A stretch of DNA of 64,000 nucleotides from Ariolimax columbianus (Eukaryota; Mollusca; Gastropoda; Stylommatophora; Arionidae). A program made the position numbers and the translations under genes. Where the stretch lies: the NCBI GenBank assembly GCA_036924085.1, contig JAVGWX010000005.1, forward strand, positions 81,954,666 through 82,018,665, given 5' to 3'. Each line of letters opens with the position of its first letter. Within the stretch, counting starts at the first letter, position 1. Below are positions 12,016-22,639 of the stretch, one piece after another. The notes beneath the pieces were generated by a model that ran no database searches, was not told the DNA's origin, and worked only from the letters and a program-made list of their open reading frames with translations.

Positions 12016-12446
12016 ATGCTTCGGATCAGTTGGCATGACAATATATCCAACTCTGAAGTCTTCAACAATACAAGGCTCAGAGCCAAGATCAGATGAACAA
12101 CATTTTATCGCTAGACCGATCATGGCCTCTCTATGAAGCTATTGTACGGTGAGCTCAACACAGAAGAGCGCTCATCGAATAAACAGAAGACACTGCACAC
12201 ACACTCATTGACAGTGTCTTTGAATAACTTCATCATTGATGTCTGCTCCTGCGAGAAGCTTGCTCCCGACCTGTTAGAATTGTGGTCGCCATCACACAAC
12301 GTGCTCGCATTGGAAATCACAAAAAATAATCGCAGCACACATTAAGAAAAGAGTGCTGGCTGAAAGAAACAATGCAAGACAAAAAAACTACAGACGCCAT
12401 CCACGTGTGCTCCTCGTGCGATAAACTTGTTTACCCGAAGACATAA
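12016..12446 (+). pseudogene. Family Z LINE, RT C-terminal fragment (unit 2)
   Basis: Duplicate of 8355-8785, offset by 3661 bases, with the same blocks (MLRISWHDN, LLYGELNTEE, HVCSSCDKL) and the same interruptions. Confidence 0.72.
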
Positions 12447-12494
12447 TTATACAGTAATACTTGAGGCCTTCGCCATCTTGCTTGTAATAGACCT

Positions 12495-13084
12495 CTATTA
12501 TTATTGTTAGTTTTATTATTGTGTTAATGAAACACCCCAGAAATCTGCTACAGTGAACCTTGTCTACCTTGCATCAGTTAGTTGCAACCAAGTAGTCAAA
12601 ACCAAGGTCGATGCAGACAAATGTATAGACATTATTAATGTATTTCTTACTAAAGAGGGTTGGGTATGGGGATGGCTACCCTATTCTGTAGACAATTTAA
12701 GAGACAAAAACTTCAACATATATGAGCAGGTCCATTGTGGGTGACTTGACCGGCATTTATTGAAGATATGTGCCAGATGTGAGGCTGAACAGATGTTAAT
12801 ATTCATGATGATTGTTACCTAACTAAAACCCTAACTTATTTATTTGCAGCACAGAGTCCGTCACCTGATGATTCCTGGAACAAATCCAAATCACGTATTA
12901 CTTCACTGGTTCTGCTGTCTTGTGTATGTGTTTTCCAAGTGCTTATGATATACTTTGTCTGTTTAATTGTTGGTGGGGTTAAAATAACTTGTTTATTTTC
13001 TTTTCTCTGAGTTTCCATTTTGTTTCGTCAATTACACTAACTTTCCGTTTAAAATAAATGTCCAGAATTGAAAAGGTATTGATC
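12495..13084. other. No recognised feature
   Basis: AT-rich sequence with two short frames (12553-12744 plus, 12836-13018 minus) that I do not recognise. Base composition rises sharply in GC at about 13085, where the rDNA-like segment begins. Confidence 0.5.
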
Positions 13085-13712
13085 TGGGGTAGTTGTCTCG
13101 CCGCGGCGACTCAATTTCAACCAGTGTTCGTAAAGCGATCTCAGTCCCGCCAGGCGGAGCGATAGCGCGGGCTTGCGGAAAACGCTCGCCTGCCTTTCCC
13201 CGTAGTGCGAATTGGGTGCGGTTTGTGGTAGTGGCTCCTCCACCGAGGTGCGCTAGTCTGGTCCGTATCAGGAAACGTGGTCCGTCCGTGGTGATTTATC
13301 TAAGGCTTATAGCAGAGCTCGACAGTACGTCTCGCTGGTGGTCCGACTCTCGCAAAGAGCTTGTGACCGGCAAATGGAAAGCAGGAATCGTTGCCTCGAG
13401 GCCCTGCGTTCTCCCTACGGAGAAGAAGGGCAGGCCAAATTGTGTCTCTAGTCCCAGTGAAATTCGTCGCCGAGGTCGTTGGGATCCGTTCTGCACAGAG
13501 CGCTGCCATCCCTCCTCGAGCGAGCCCGGTCGGTCGGTCGTCTGGTGCGTGTGGGAGGCCCCTGTCAGGCGGTCCTAGGTCGACGGAGTGAGGGACGGGT
13601 GGAACAAACCGTCCGTCCCGTCAGTCGGTCCCTGCGGCCGTCGTCCCAGCGAGGCTTTTTACACACCCTTCCTCCGCCGACCGGTGTGTGCTGTACGTAC
13701 GTCTCCGACAGA
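13085..13712 (+). other. rDNA 5' external transcribed spacer-like segment
   Basis: A GC-rich block directly abuts the 18S 5' end at 13713 and contrasts with the AT-rich flank. Position and composition fit the 5' ETS of a ribosomal RNA transcription unit. I cannot confirm this by similarity because ETS sequence is not conserved between species. Several apparent reading frames here (for example 13093-13578) are spurious products of high GC. Confidence 0.6.
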
Positions 13713-14879
13713 TATCTGGTTGATCCTGCCAGTAGTCATATGCTTGTCTCAAAGATTAAGCCATGCATGTCTAAGTTCACACTGTCTCACGGTGAAACCG
13801 CGAATGGCTCATTAAATCAGTCGAGGTTCCTTAGATGACACGATCCTACTTGGATAACTGTGGCAATTCTAGAGCTAATACATGCTTACCAAGCTCCGAC
13901 CCTCGCGGAAAGAGCGCTTTTATTAGTTCAAAACCAATCGTCGTTTCCCCTCGCGGGGTTGCGGCGTCCCCACTGGTGACTCTGGATAACTTTGTGCTGA
14001 TCGCATGGCCTCATGTGCCGGCGACGCATCTTTCAAATGTCTGCCCTATCAAATGTCGATGGTACGTGACATGCCTACCATGTTTGTAACGGGTAACGGG
14101 GAATCAGGGTTCGATTCCGGAGAGGGAGCATGAGAAACGGCTACCACATCCAAGGAAGGCAGCAGGCGCGCAACTTACCCATTCCCGGCACGGGGAGGTA
14201 GTGACGAAAAATAACAATACGGGACTCTTTCGAGGCCCCGTAATTGGAATGAGTACACTTTAAACCCTTTAACGAGGATCTATTGGAGGGCAAGTCTGGT
14301 GCCAGCAGCCGCGGTAATTCCAGCTCCAATAGCGTATATTAAAGTTGTTGCAGTTAAAAAGCTCGTAGTTGGATCTCAGGCGCAGGCGGGCGGTCCGGCT
14401 CGCGCCGGTTCACTGCCCGTTGTCTCCTGCCCTACCGTCTGCCGGCTCTCTCCCACGGGTGCTCTTCGCTGAGCGTCCTGGGTGGCCGGCGCGTTTACTT
14501 TGAAAAAATTAGAGTGTTCAAAGCAGGCCTCGGCTGCCTGAATAATGGTGCATGGAATAATGGAATAGGACCTCGGTTCTATTTTGTTGGTTTTCGGAAC
14601 TGGAGGTAATGATTAACAGGGACAAACGGGGGCATTCGTATTGCGGCGTTAGAGGTGAAATTCTTGGATCGCCGCAAGACGAGCTACTGCGAAAGCATTT
14701 GTCAAGAATGTTTTCATTAATCAAGAACGAAAGTCAGAGGCGCGAAGACGATCAGATACCGTCGTAGTTCTGACCATAAACGATGCCGACTAGCGATCCG
14801 CAGGAGTTGCTTCGATGACTCTGCGGGCAGCTTCCGGGAAACCAAAGTGTTTGGGTTCCGGGGGAAGTATGGTTGCAAA

Positions 14880-14928
<49 letters not shown>

Positions 14929-14952
14929 GCGGCTTAATTTGACTCAACACGG
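13713..14952 (+). rRNA. 18S rRNA, 5' two thirds only, truncated and mutated (rDNA pseudogene)
   Basis: The sequence starts with CTGGTTGATCCTGCCAG (13716) and runs collinearly through landmarks of small-subunit rRNA: GCCAGCAGCCGCGGTAATTC near 14301, AGAGGTGAAATTCTTGGATC near 14651, and GGAATTGACGGAAGGGCACC at 14893. It then breaks after GACTCAACACGG at 14952, roughly 1240 bases into an 18S of about 1.8 kb; the 3' third, ITS and 28S are absent. Overall it resembles molluscan 18S. Departures at conserved sites (for example TATCAAATGTCGATGG near 14047, where a CTTTC core is expected, and C-to-T type changes such as CCTCATGTGCC near 14010) indicate a non-functional copy. An active rDNA unit is unlikely given the truncation and the LINE downstream. 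Confidence 0.93.
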
Positions 14953-15600
14953 CCAACACCGAAATGATTGACATGCCGAGACCACTCTTCTGGAGTCTAA
15001 TAAGGAACTGGTGCTGGACTTAGACCCCCAGAAATCTGGGGTTATGTCCCCTGTGGCTCGGTTTTGTCTGCATCCAGTGTTTAATAAAGGAATTGACGGA
15101 AGAGCACTATCAGGAGTGGAGCCTGAGACCTAAGTTAACTTACCACGCCAATACTGCAGAATGACTATCAAAAAGTACACCTTAGTGGGGTCTAATAGAG
15201 AACATGTGCTGGAATTAGACCCTCGAAAATTTTTGGGGCTACCCTTTAAGAAACTTGATTGTCTCGCTAAGGGAATTGACGGAAGGGCACCACCAGGTGT
15301 GGAACCTGCGGCTTAATTTGACTGAACACGCCAATACTGTAGAACAACTGACAAATTGAGAGCACTGCCGTTTGGGTCTAATAATGAACGTACGCTGGTA
15401 TTAGACTCACGGACGACAAGTCAGCTCTCAAACACTCAAATGAAAGAACGCTACGGAAATCGTGTTTAACTCCGCAGAAACCGCAGATTTCAAATACCTG
15501 GTCATTGACAAACAAAAGCCCTCAATAAATTCGTCTGACCAAATAGTGAACGGGTGCTGGAAATAGATCTGAAGACAGGTCAGTTTTACCCTACAAATGA
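14893..15600 (+). repeat. Tandem ~183-196-bp units derived from an internal 18S segment
   Basis: The universal 18S block GGAATTGACGGAAG occurs at 14893 (end of the collinear 18S), again at 15089 and again at 15272, giving spacings of 196 and 183. Each copy is followed by a recognisable but deleted downstream part of 18S: a piece like GACAAATTGAGAGCAC in unit 3, then a shared GTCTAATAA..GAAC..GCTGG..TTAGAC block (near 14996, 15190 and 15384). A fourth decayed unit shows GTGAACGGGTGCTGG at about 15546. Units 2 and 3 are clearly diverged from 18S and from each other, so this is an older rDNA-derived tandem array bridging 18S and the LINE. Confidence 0.85.
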
Positions 15601-15786
15601 CAGGGCGTTGCTACGGAAAACCAGCTCAAATCGAGAGGAGCCGCAGACACTTTGGTTCACGTACCAGGCTGATAAGCCAAGGGCGCGAGGCTACCATGTG
15701 GGGGATTACGGCCGAACCCTTGTAAGCCGCAATCCCGCCCAAAATCTCAGCACCACTGCAATGGTAGGCTCCTACATGCTCGGGAC

Positions 15787-15804
15787 CTGGGGCTTGCGCC
15801 CCAG
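15787..15804 (+). other. Hairpin in the putative LINE 5' region
   Basis: CTGGGGC, a 4-base loop TTGC, then GCCCCAG: a perfect 7-bp stem. It lies in the untranslated stretch upstream of family N ORF2. Confidence 0.7.
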
Positions 15805-15838
15805 CCCTATCAGGTAGAGCCACAGTAAGAGGTCCTTG

Positions 15839-15862
15839 CCGCCCGCAAATCAAAGCGGGCGG
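15839..15862 (+). other. Second hairpin in the putative LINE 5' region
   Basis: CCGCCCGC, an 8-base loop AAATCAAA, then GCGGGCGG: a perfect 8-bp GC-only stem. Together with the hairpin at 15787-15804 this makes the region look structured as RNA. No function is known. Confidence 0.75.
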
Positions 15863-16525
15863 ACAACTGCTTGATACTCACCCTATACGGCGATGGGGTG
15901 CGAAAAACACCAACCAAAAACTTAGAACCTGGTCGGGGTGTCGAAAACAGTAGAGCAGCCACCACACTGTGAACTGTCAAGACTCAACCACTGACCATGA
16001 GAGTTGTCCGCACACCAGGCGATCAACATCTCTGTGACATTACCAGGCTTGTCCTCTGGCTAAATGCACTCCGGTTACGATATCTACCTCTGTACGTTAT
16101 CAGCCATAACTATCATGCTGGACGCAGAAGAGATGCAGACCAGCGGACATTGCACACCTGCCCCACTGTGTCAACACCCCAGGTGGCGGGGAATGCTAGG
16201 CGTACCATCCCTGCATAGAAGCCAAGAAAATAAAGGGAAAAAGAGATACCCCACTCACATGCAAATGCTAAGTTTCTGGCAGGACGTGACGATCCTGGGA
16301 TACAGACACACTGGACTGCCTCTCTTCCGGGTAAACCAGTCCATCTCATATATCACATATCATCATTGCACCCTATAGACACGAGTAGTGAAGACTCGAT
16401 AGTCTGGTAAGACAACTTCCATAGGAGAGAAAACTCCGATCGTAAACAACTGCTGCCTTGCAGATAGGCTGGGGACAGCCAAAGGCTAAGGAGGGCATCC
16501 CTACAGAAACGCCTGTTGAAATCGG

Positions 16526-19500
16526 ATGCACGGGGCCGCAAGCCTAACAAAACAGTGCAACGTAAATCACAGTATGATGGCAGCACAACCTATTCGAAAA
16601 ACGCATGGCGCTCATCCTGAGGAGACCCGCCAGGCAGCGATAGCGCCGGGCCCCACGCCTCGAAGGGGCCCACCCTTGACTACTGGTGGTCACCCACCCA
16701 TGTGTCGTGGAGTCAAGGCACATGGCTATGGGGTAACGTCTATTGGCCAAAACCTCAAGACCCTCAAAATATTACAGTGGAATGCGGAGGGAGTCATTAA
16801 CAAAAAACTTTCCCTAACACACCACCTGCATGAAGGTAAGATTGACGTGGCATGTATCCAGGAAACGCACCTCAACAATAACCATAAATTCTCAATCAGA
16901 GGATACCAGACCTTCCGTCTAGATAGAGAAGGCCACAAAGGAGGGGTCCTGATACTGACCAGAAACAGCATACCGAGTAGCGCGGTACCTGTCAATCACA
17001 CCGGACAAGCAGAAATTGTAGGAGTTGACATAATGGCTCAAGAGACGAAGCTCCGCATTTTCAATCTGTACGGACCACCAAACAGAGACCTATCGCTCTC
17101 GAGTATGGAGGTCAGAGACTCCAACTGCATAGTAGTTTGAGATTTCAACAGCCACTCGGAGAGATGGGGATACTCTGACACAGACAGCAGAGGTGACGAA
17201 GTGAAAGATTGGGAGATAGATGCAAATCTATCCCTAATCAATAGGCCGGAGGATAGCCCTAGCTTCTATTCAAGAACATGGCATACAACCTCGACTCCAG
17301 ATTTGGCCTTCTCCACACAGGACATACACTATAAAATAGACCGCCAGGTGCTAAACCAACTGGCAGGTAGCGACCACAGGCCGATCAGGCTAACCATTGA
17401 CATGGAAGTAGGCCCACAGGAAACAAAACCGCTCCCACGTTGGAATTACAAACGAGCCGACTGGGACAGTTTTGCAATCCTGACAGATGGGCTGTGTGAA
17501 ACCATCAACACACGAAACACCAAAATGAAGCCCATGGTAGAGAGCCTAAGCAAGGCAATAATGCAAGCCGCCACTGAAACCATCCCAAGAGGAGCTAGGA
17601 AAAACTATAAGCCCTACTGGAATGATGAGTTGCAGAAAGTGGAAGATGCAGTAACAAATGCTAGGAACATGGCAGAACGAGAAAAATCCATGGAGGCAAA
17701 CATCGCCCTCAAAGCCGCCGCGGCTAAGTACAAACACACTCTCAAGCAAACAGCAAGAGAAAGTTGGAAAAATAAAACGGAAAGTTTAAACCTGGACAAA
17801 GAAGGGAACAAGCTATGGAAGCTAGTCAGAGCCATGAACGACGAAACCCCGTCAAATAAACAAATTACTATCAAGCAGGGCGAGAACTTGATCACAGGTA
17901 AGAAAGCCGCAAACGCCTTTGTCGATCACTATGCCAGAGCAAACCACATCGAGGTCCCTGCAGAAAAGCATACAGACATTAGCGAAGAGCTAAAGGGACA
18001 CGAAAACATAAATACGGCTCCTGAAGAGCACATGATGGCCAAACTAACAATGCGCGAAATGGAAGAGGCTATGAGAACACTTAAGAAAAGGAAATCTCCC
18101 GGAAAAGACGGGATAACAAACGAAATGCTGATGGGGCTGGGCCAAACAGCGAAGAAAAAACTACTATCAGTCCTGAACCAAAGCTGGAAAAGGGGTATTG
18201 TACCCCAGGCATGGAAAGATGCAATACTGGTACCAGTACCAAAAACAGGAAAGGACAAAACAGATCCGAATGGATACAGGCCCATAAGCCTACTGAGCTG
18301 TGTCGGCAAGCTGATGGAACGGATGATAAACACCAGACTGATGTGGCATCTGGAAGAAAAACGAATACTAATTCCACAGCAAGCCGGCTTTAGACAGCAC
18401 AGATCCACTGAGGACCAGGTCATCCTCATAGCCCAGGAGATAGAAGATGCCTACCAGGCACAGAAACACACAGTAGCTGTTTGGGTGGATCTGGAAAAGG
18501 CATTTGACAAAGTCTGGAAGGATGGACTTAGAGTCAAGCTAAGGAGAAGTGATGTTTGTGGGAAGATGTACAAGTGGATCAACCACTACCTCAAACAAAG
18601 AACGGCCAGAGTCCAAGTACAAGGGCAGATGAGCAAAAAGGTGACACTCGAGCAGGGAGTACCCAAAGGGGGAGTACTGTCACCCACACTCTTCCTGGTA
18701 TATATAAACGACATTACAGAGAATATACCAAGAAGAGTCCATAGCTCAATGTTTGCAGACGATCTGGCTATGTGGACCTCTGAAAAGAATCTCACCATAG
18801 CAAGAAATCGGATGCAAACGGCCCTAACATCGCTGGAAGAGTGGGCGAACTCATGGCTGGTCAAAATAAACGAGGAGAAAACCACGTGCACAATATTCTC
18901 GCTCTCATTAAAACCCCAAAGTACCAAATTAAGCCTAAATGGCAAAATCCTGCAGCCAAACGACAACCCAACCTATCTGGGAGTCACATTTGATCGGCGC
19001 ATGACATGGAAAAGTCAGATTGAGAGGAACCGAATGAAAGCCAGAGAAAGAATGGCTATCATGAGGAAACTTGCTGGCACAAGCTGGGGAGCAGACGAAG
19101 GCATACTAAAGAAACTGTACACTGGAAGAGTGAGACCAGTTCTCGAGTATGGCATCGCGGCATGGACAACAGCAGCGAAGGCGAACTTCGATAAAGTTAA
19201 CAAACTTCAAAACCAAGCCATGAGAATTATAACAGGTGGCATGAAGTCAACGCCAATTGTAGAACTTGAAAAGATTACAAAACTGCAATCCATGACCGAC
19301 AGAAGAGACTGCAGAGCCCAGCTGCAGTCAGAGAAACTCCGAAGACTGACGGACCATCCAATGTACCAGAGGCTAAACAATTTGGGAACTGGGAAACTAA
19401 AGCGGAGAAACTTTGCAGAAATAGCCAAAGCAAAGATGCACGAAGATCCCATAAACGCACTAACAACACCAAAACCCATCACTACTGTACGAAAACCTAC

Positions 19501-20434
19501 TTGGAGGCAGGATATATTTCCAGAGGTGGTAGAAAATATACCAGGTATTGCAAACAAAAACTGCCAGAGTGAAAAAGAAAGGAGAGACACTACCCTAAGC
19601 TTCATAACGAAAAGCTACCCAAGCATGGACTGGACCCATGCATACACCGACGGTTCTGTAACAAACACTACACAGAACGGAGGGGCAGGAGCATTCCTGA
19701 ACCTACCAAATGGCAGAAAAATAACACTGTCATTCGCTACTGGTAAGTACACGAGCAATTTCAGAGCAGAGGCAGAGGCACTGAGGGCGGCAGTGGAAGA
19801 AATGGTAACACACAGTGAAAATGAGAGCCATATAGTCCTGCTGACAGATGCTCTCGAAGTAGTCACAGCGCTAAAAAGCCAGAAAAACACTGAGCTTAAT
19901 GACTTAAGAGCAGCACTCTGCAAACTGTGCCAACAGTCCGCACCAAAAAGAGTAGTGGTACAGTGGGTTCCGTCACACTGCAACATCCAAGGCAACGAGG
20001 AGGCAGACAGACTGGCAAAAGAAGGTGCAAGGCTACCACAAATAGATACCAGTATGACGTACGAAGAGTCAAAACGGCTTATCAAAGCCAGGTACATGTC
20101 CAAATGGGAAACCGAACATACTGGTTACACCAAAAACGATGCCTATTACCAGTTGAACCGAAGAGAGCAGGTCGTTGTCTTCAGACTTCGCACTGGCCAC
20201 AACAGACTGAGGTACCACCTCTTCAACAAATTGAAGATAGGGTGTACCGACGAATGCCCGTGCGGTACTGGTAAAATGACCACTGAACATCTGCTGCAGA
20301 ACTGCCCGACATACGAGGATCAGAGAGAGCAGATGTGGCCATTGCCAGTGGAACTGCAAGACAAGCTCTATGGTAGTGGCGAGAGTCTCAGGATGACCGC
20401 CGCTTTTTTCGAGAAAATAATGGTTACTGTCTGA
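16526..20434 (+). pseudogene. Family N LINE ORF2: endonuclease-RT-RNase H, one premature stop
   Basis: A 1302-codon frame from ATG 16526 is interrupted only by TGA at 17138-17140 (codon 205). Copy C has GGA there (IVVGDFNSH), so one G-to-T change hit the GDFN motif. Endonuclease: LQWNAEGV (83-90), IQETHL (111-116), GGVLILTRN, NLYGPP (180-185), and GSDHRPI around codons 281-287. RT: KSPGKDGITNEML, YRPISLLS, VDLEKAFDKVW, QGVPKGGVLSP (Q is usual at the K; copies D and F have VPQGG), catalytic FADD at 743-746, and YLGVTFDRRMTW. RNase H: TDGS with D1042, AEAEAL, TDAL, and WVPSHCNIQGNEEADRLAK. C-terminus: CPC-x8-H-x4-C (1244-1260), ending FFEKIMVTV. The protein would nick target DNA, reverse-transcribe the element RNA and degrade the hybrid. 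Only a readthrough product could be full length. Confidence 0.93.
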
Positions 20435-20644
20435 CTGTGTACGCAGAAGAAGAAGAAGAAGAAGGACTATATCCTGCTTTTAGCATAGCTCTTTTCATGA
20501 CTTGGTAGCGGGAGTTTGAGAACATGCGGAAAAGAAAAAGAAAAAAAAAGAAGTAGGAGAAGACGTGTCTAGTGACTACGAGCATCATATCTAGACTGCA
20601 GACCATCAACACATGTTATCGTTCCATGCTTTGTGTGAGATGAC

Positions 20645-21185
20645 CTGAATGGGGACGAAGATGCAGCAGTGGATATGCTGACAGCAAGCAGTGTCTCAGA
20701 GCTGGCTGCTTTCATCAGGGTCGGTGAAGAACAGCTGACCAATACCCTATTCCGCCCGCAAGTGGCGACCCTGGGAAAAGGCTGCACTAGTGTAGTCTGG
20801 GTAAGAGAATAGAGATCAAAGAGGGAAGACAAATCCAGTCTAAAAAATGTGGTACTTTTTTTATTTTGCGCCTGTCGGCCCAGTGCATCCGACTTCAGCA
20901 TGCATTTTATGTAAGGGTCTTCTTCCTCCTGCATTTTCTAAGGGTTTGCTTCCCCTGTGTAACGGCCGGTGCTGTGATGGGGATCGAGCCCAGCACCTTC
21001 GGGTCGTGAGCCGTGCCACTTAACCACTAGGCCACGCCGTCCCCACTAAATGTGGTACTGAAACCATATGTGTGGGACCGGAAGGAACATGTATCGCAGC
21101 CTCGCAATGTCCTTTTAAGGACAAACGCAGAAGAAGAAGAAGAAGAAGAAGAAGAAGAAGAAGAAGAAAGAGGACAAAATAGAAG
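20645..21185 (+). repeat. R-family SINE-like repeat, copy 3, split by a tRNA-SINE
   Basis: On the plus strand, 20725-20850 aligns with the minus strand of 55799-55476: both have AGCTG-CCAA-ACCC..., an AAAAGGCTGCA block and GATC-AAGAGGGAA, then TCTAAAAAATG. After the tRNA-SINE inserted at 20857-21047, the match resumes at 21056 with ACTGAAACC-ATGTGTGGGACCGGAAGG and ATCGCAGCC (R copy 2: GTTGGACCGAAAGG and ATCGCAGCC). It ends in ACGCAGAAGAAGAAG repeats (21127-21175). This is the oldest and most diverged R copy in the window, lying just after the LINE A tail. Confidence 0.65.
20857..21047 (-). mobile_element. tRNA-derived SINE, copy 1, with 12-bp target-site duplication
   Basis: The identical 12-mer AAATGTGGTACT flanks it at 20845-20856 and 21048-21059. 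On the minus strand it begins with a tRNA-like head: box A-like TGGCCTAGTGGTTAAG (21035-21020) and box B-like GGCTCGATCCC (20990-20980). A body follows with GAAGTCGGATGCACTGGGCC (about 20899-20880), and it ends in an A-rich tail (AAAATAAAAAAAG). This is a typical RNA polymerase III-transcribed, LINE-mobilised element. The A-rich tail differs from the GAA tails of families N, Z and R, so a different partner LINE is likely. Confidence 0.93.
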
Positions 21186-22639
21186 ACAAATAATAAGAAG
21201 AAGAGGTTGAAGAAGAAGACGAATATGAAAATCAGAGGTTGTGGTAAACACAAAAATGTAAGAAATAACACGACACGTATGTCACAGGTGAAAATTGATG
21301 CCAGAAGATAGAGAGGGATAGGCGATAACAAGAGCATCTGAAATCATCTCTAACAAGTTTTCTATTTTCTGTCAAATACTTCACATATGAGCACTTGAAA
21401 CGGCTCACGTTTTATATTGCTTACTCATGTGGTATAAAGTTCTTCCCGGAAACATCTTCACAAAAACAATTCGATTTATGAATAAATAAATCGAAGCTGC
21501 CGCGTTACTGAAGGTAAAAAAACCTAGAGGTAATGTCTCAATGACCACACCTACACAACAACAGAATGAAAACAACTAACAAATCACAATACAAAACAGG
21601 ACATGATGTTAGACAAATATACCGTTTACCTTATCTTGGCATTCATTACTAGGAAGTGACCAGGAACGTGTCAGTCGTGGGACGCTAGTTAGAAAACGAG
21701 TAGACTAAACAAGAAATGATAGATATTATGCATCATAATCAGTCACGTGACCTAGAAGGTTACCGTTATTGTAGTTTGTCGAACCAGTTCACGTCATACG
21801 TTTAGATTTTTCGCCAGGGTATTTGTTTCAGCATAGATCTTTTGTCCACTCTTTCATATTGTCCTCCCATCTCTTTTTTTGGTCTCCCTCTCCCACGCTT
21901 CCCAGTCACAGTGCCTTGCAGGACGGTCTTGGCCAGGACCACCAATCGTAATATATGTCAATACCAAGTCAATGTTCGTGTTTTTAACTATAGTCAGTAG
22001 GTTTTTATACTGGCCTAACTCATAATTTGTCCTTCCACAAAGCTCAAGTGCAGAAAATAAATAGGAGTGAAATTAAATGCCCAAGACAGGTAATATGTGC
22101 CCACAGTAAAGTCGAAATGAGAAACATATGCATAAATATTGTGGGAACTATACCTTTTAGACAGAATATATAACAGTTCTGTCAATTCATGCGAATCTGT
22201 ACACGCTTATAACACAGTATGTTAAAGTAAAACGGTACGATCAAGTCCGGGCGAAATATGGACTGATGACGGAAGAGTAATCTTCCAAAGACACGGTCTA
22301 CATCTACAGAAGCAGCACACGTTGCCCCAGAAAGACACATTAATCTCACCACTGCTCTATTAGGTATTAGTGAATGGACAACCGAATTGGACACTTTAGT
22401 TAATCACAAATAATTGATTACAATTTACCTGCCTGTTGAGTTGAACAGGTAAATAAAGTGTTGTGGGATAGTGTCTTTTAGCATGAAAGCGTAACCACTG
22501 TATTGCATGTAGTCTAAGCTATTATGACGTAGTTTACAATGCATGTAAATGATCAGGAAGATCATATAGCAGCAAAACAGGAAAACTATGCTAAACAAGA
22601 GCACAGACTTCATTATGCGATACGTACAATCAATTCTTG
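21186..22639. other. No recognised feature
   Basis: AT-rich sequence. Frames at 22182-22394 and 22425-22613 (minus) are short and unrecognised. Confidence 0.5.

Larger units (their letters stand above)
8834..12494. repeat. Large tandem duplication, unit 2
   Basis: This is the second copy of the 5341-8833 unit, directly adjacent and in the same orientation. It has 168 additional bases at about 9732-9899, exactly seven 24-bp periods, lying between short CAACC-containing repeats. Unit 1 therefore probably lost them by slippage or recombination, or unit 2 gained them. Confidence 0.95.
15600..20460 (+). mobile_element. Family N non-LTR retrotransposon, copy A (near full length)
   Basis: This is an I-superfamily-type LINE with one long ORF2 (APE endonuclease, RT, RNase H, C-terminal zinc knuckle) and a 3' tail ending TGTACGCAGAAGAAGAAGAAG at 20436-20460. 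The 5' boundary is uncertain: copy C (41139-42885) shares sequence back only to about 16449, and 15600-16525 is shared with no other copy here. No ORF1 was found. The first aspartate-rich motifs, catalytic residues and 3' end all look intact apart from one nonsense codon in the endonuclease. No target-site duplication was found because the 5' end is not defined. Confidence 0.85.

Noticed and set aside
13093..14089. Overlapping frames of 60-160 codons through the GC-rich block and 18S
   Set aside because: The DNA is rDNA-like; frames in rRNA genes are spurious.
13713..14952. Functional 18S rRNA gene
   Set aside because: It lacks the 3' third, ITS and 28S, has changes at conserved positions, and runs into diverged 18S-derived repeats and a LINE.
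20980..21035. A tRNA gene on the minus strand
   Set aside because: Box A and B are present, but the sequence continues as a SINE body with an A-rich tail and target-site duplications, and it recurs at 25541-25793.
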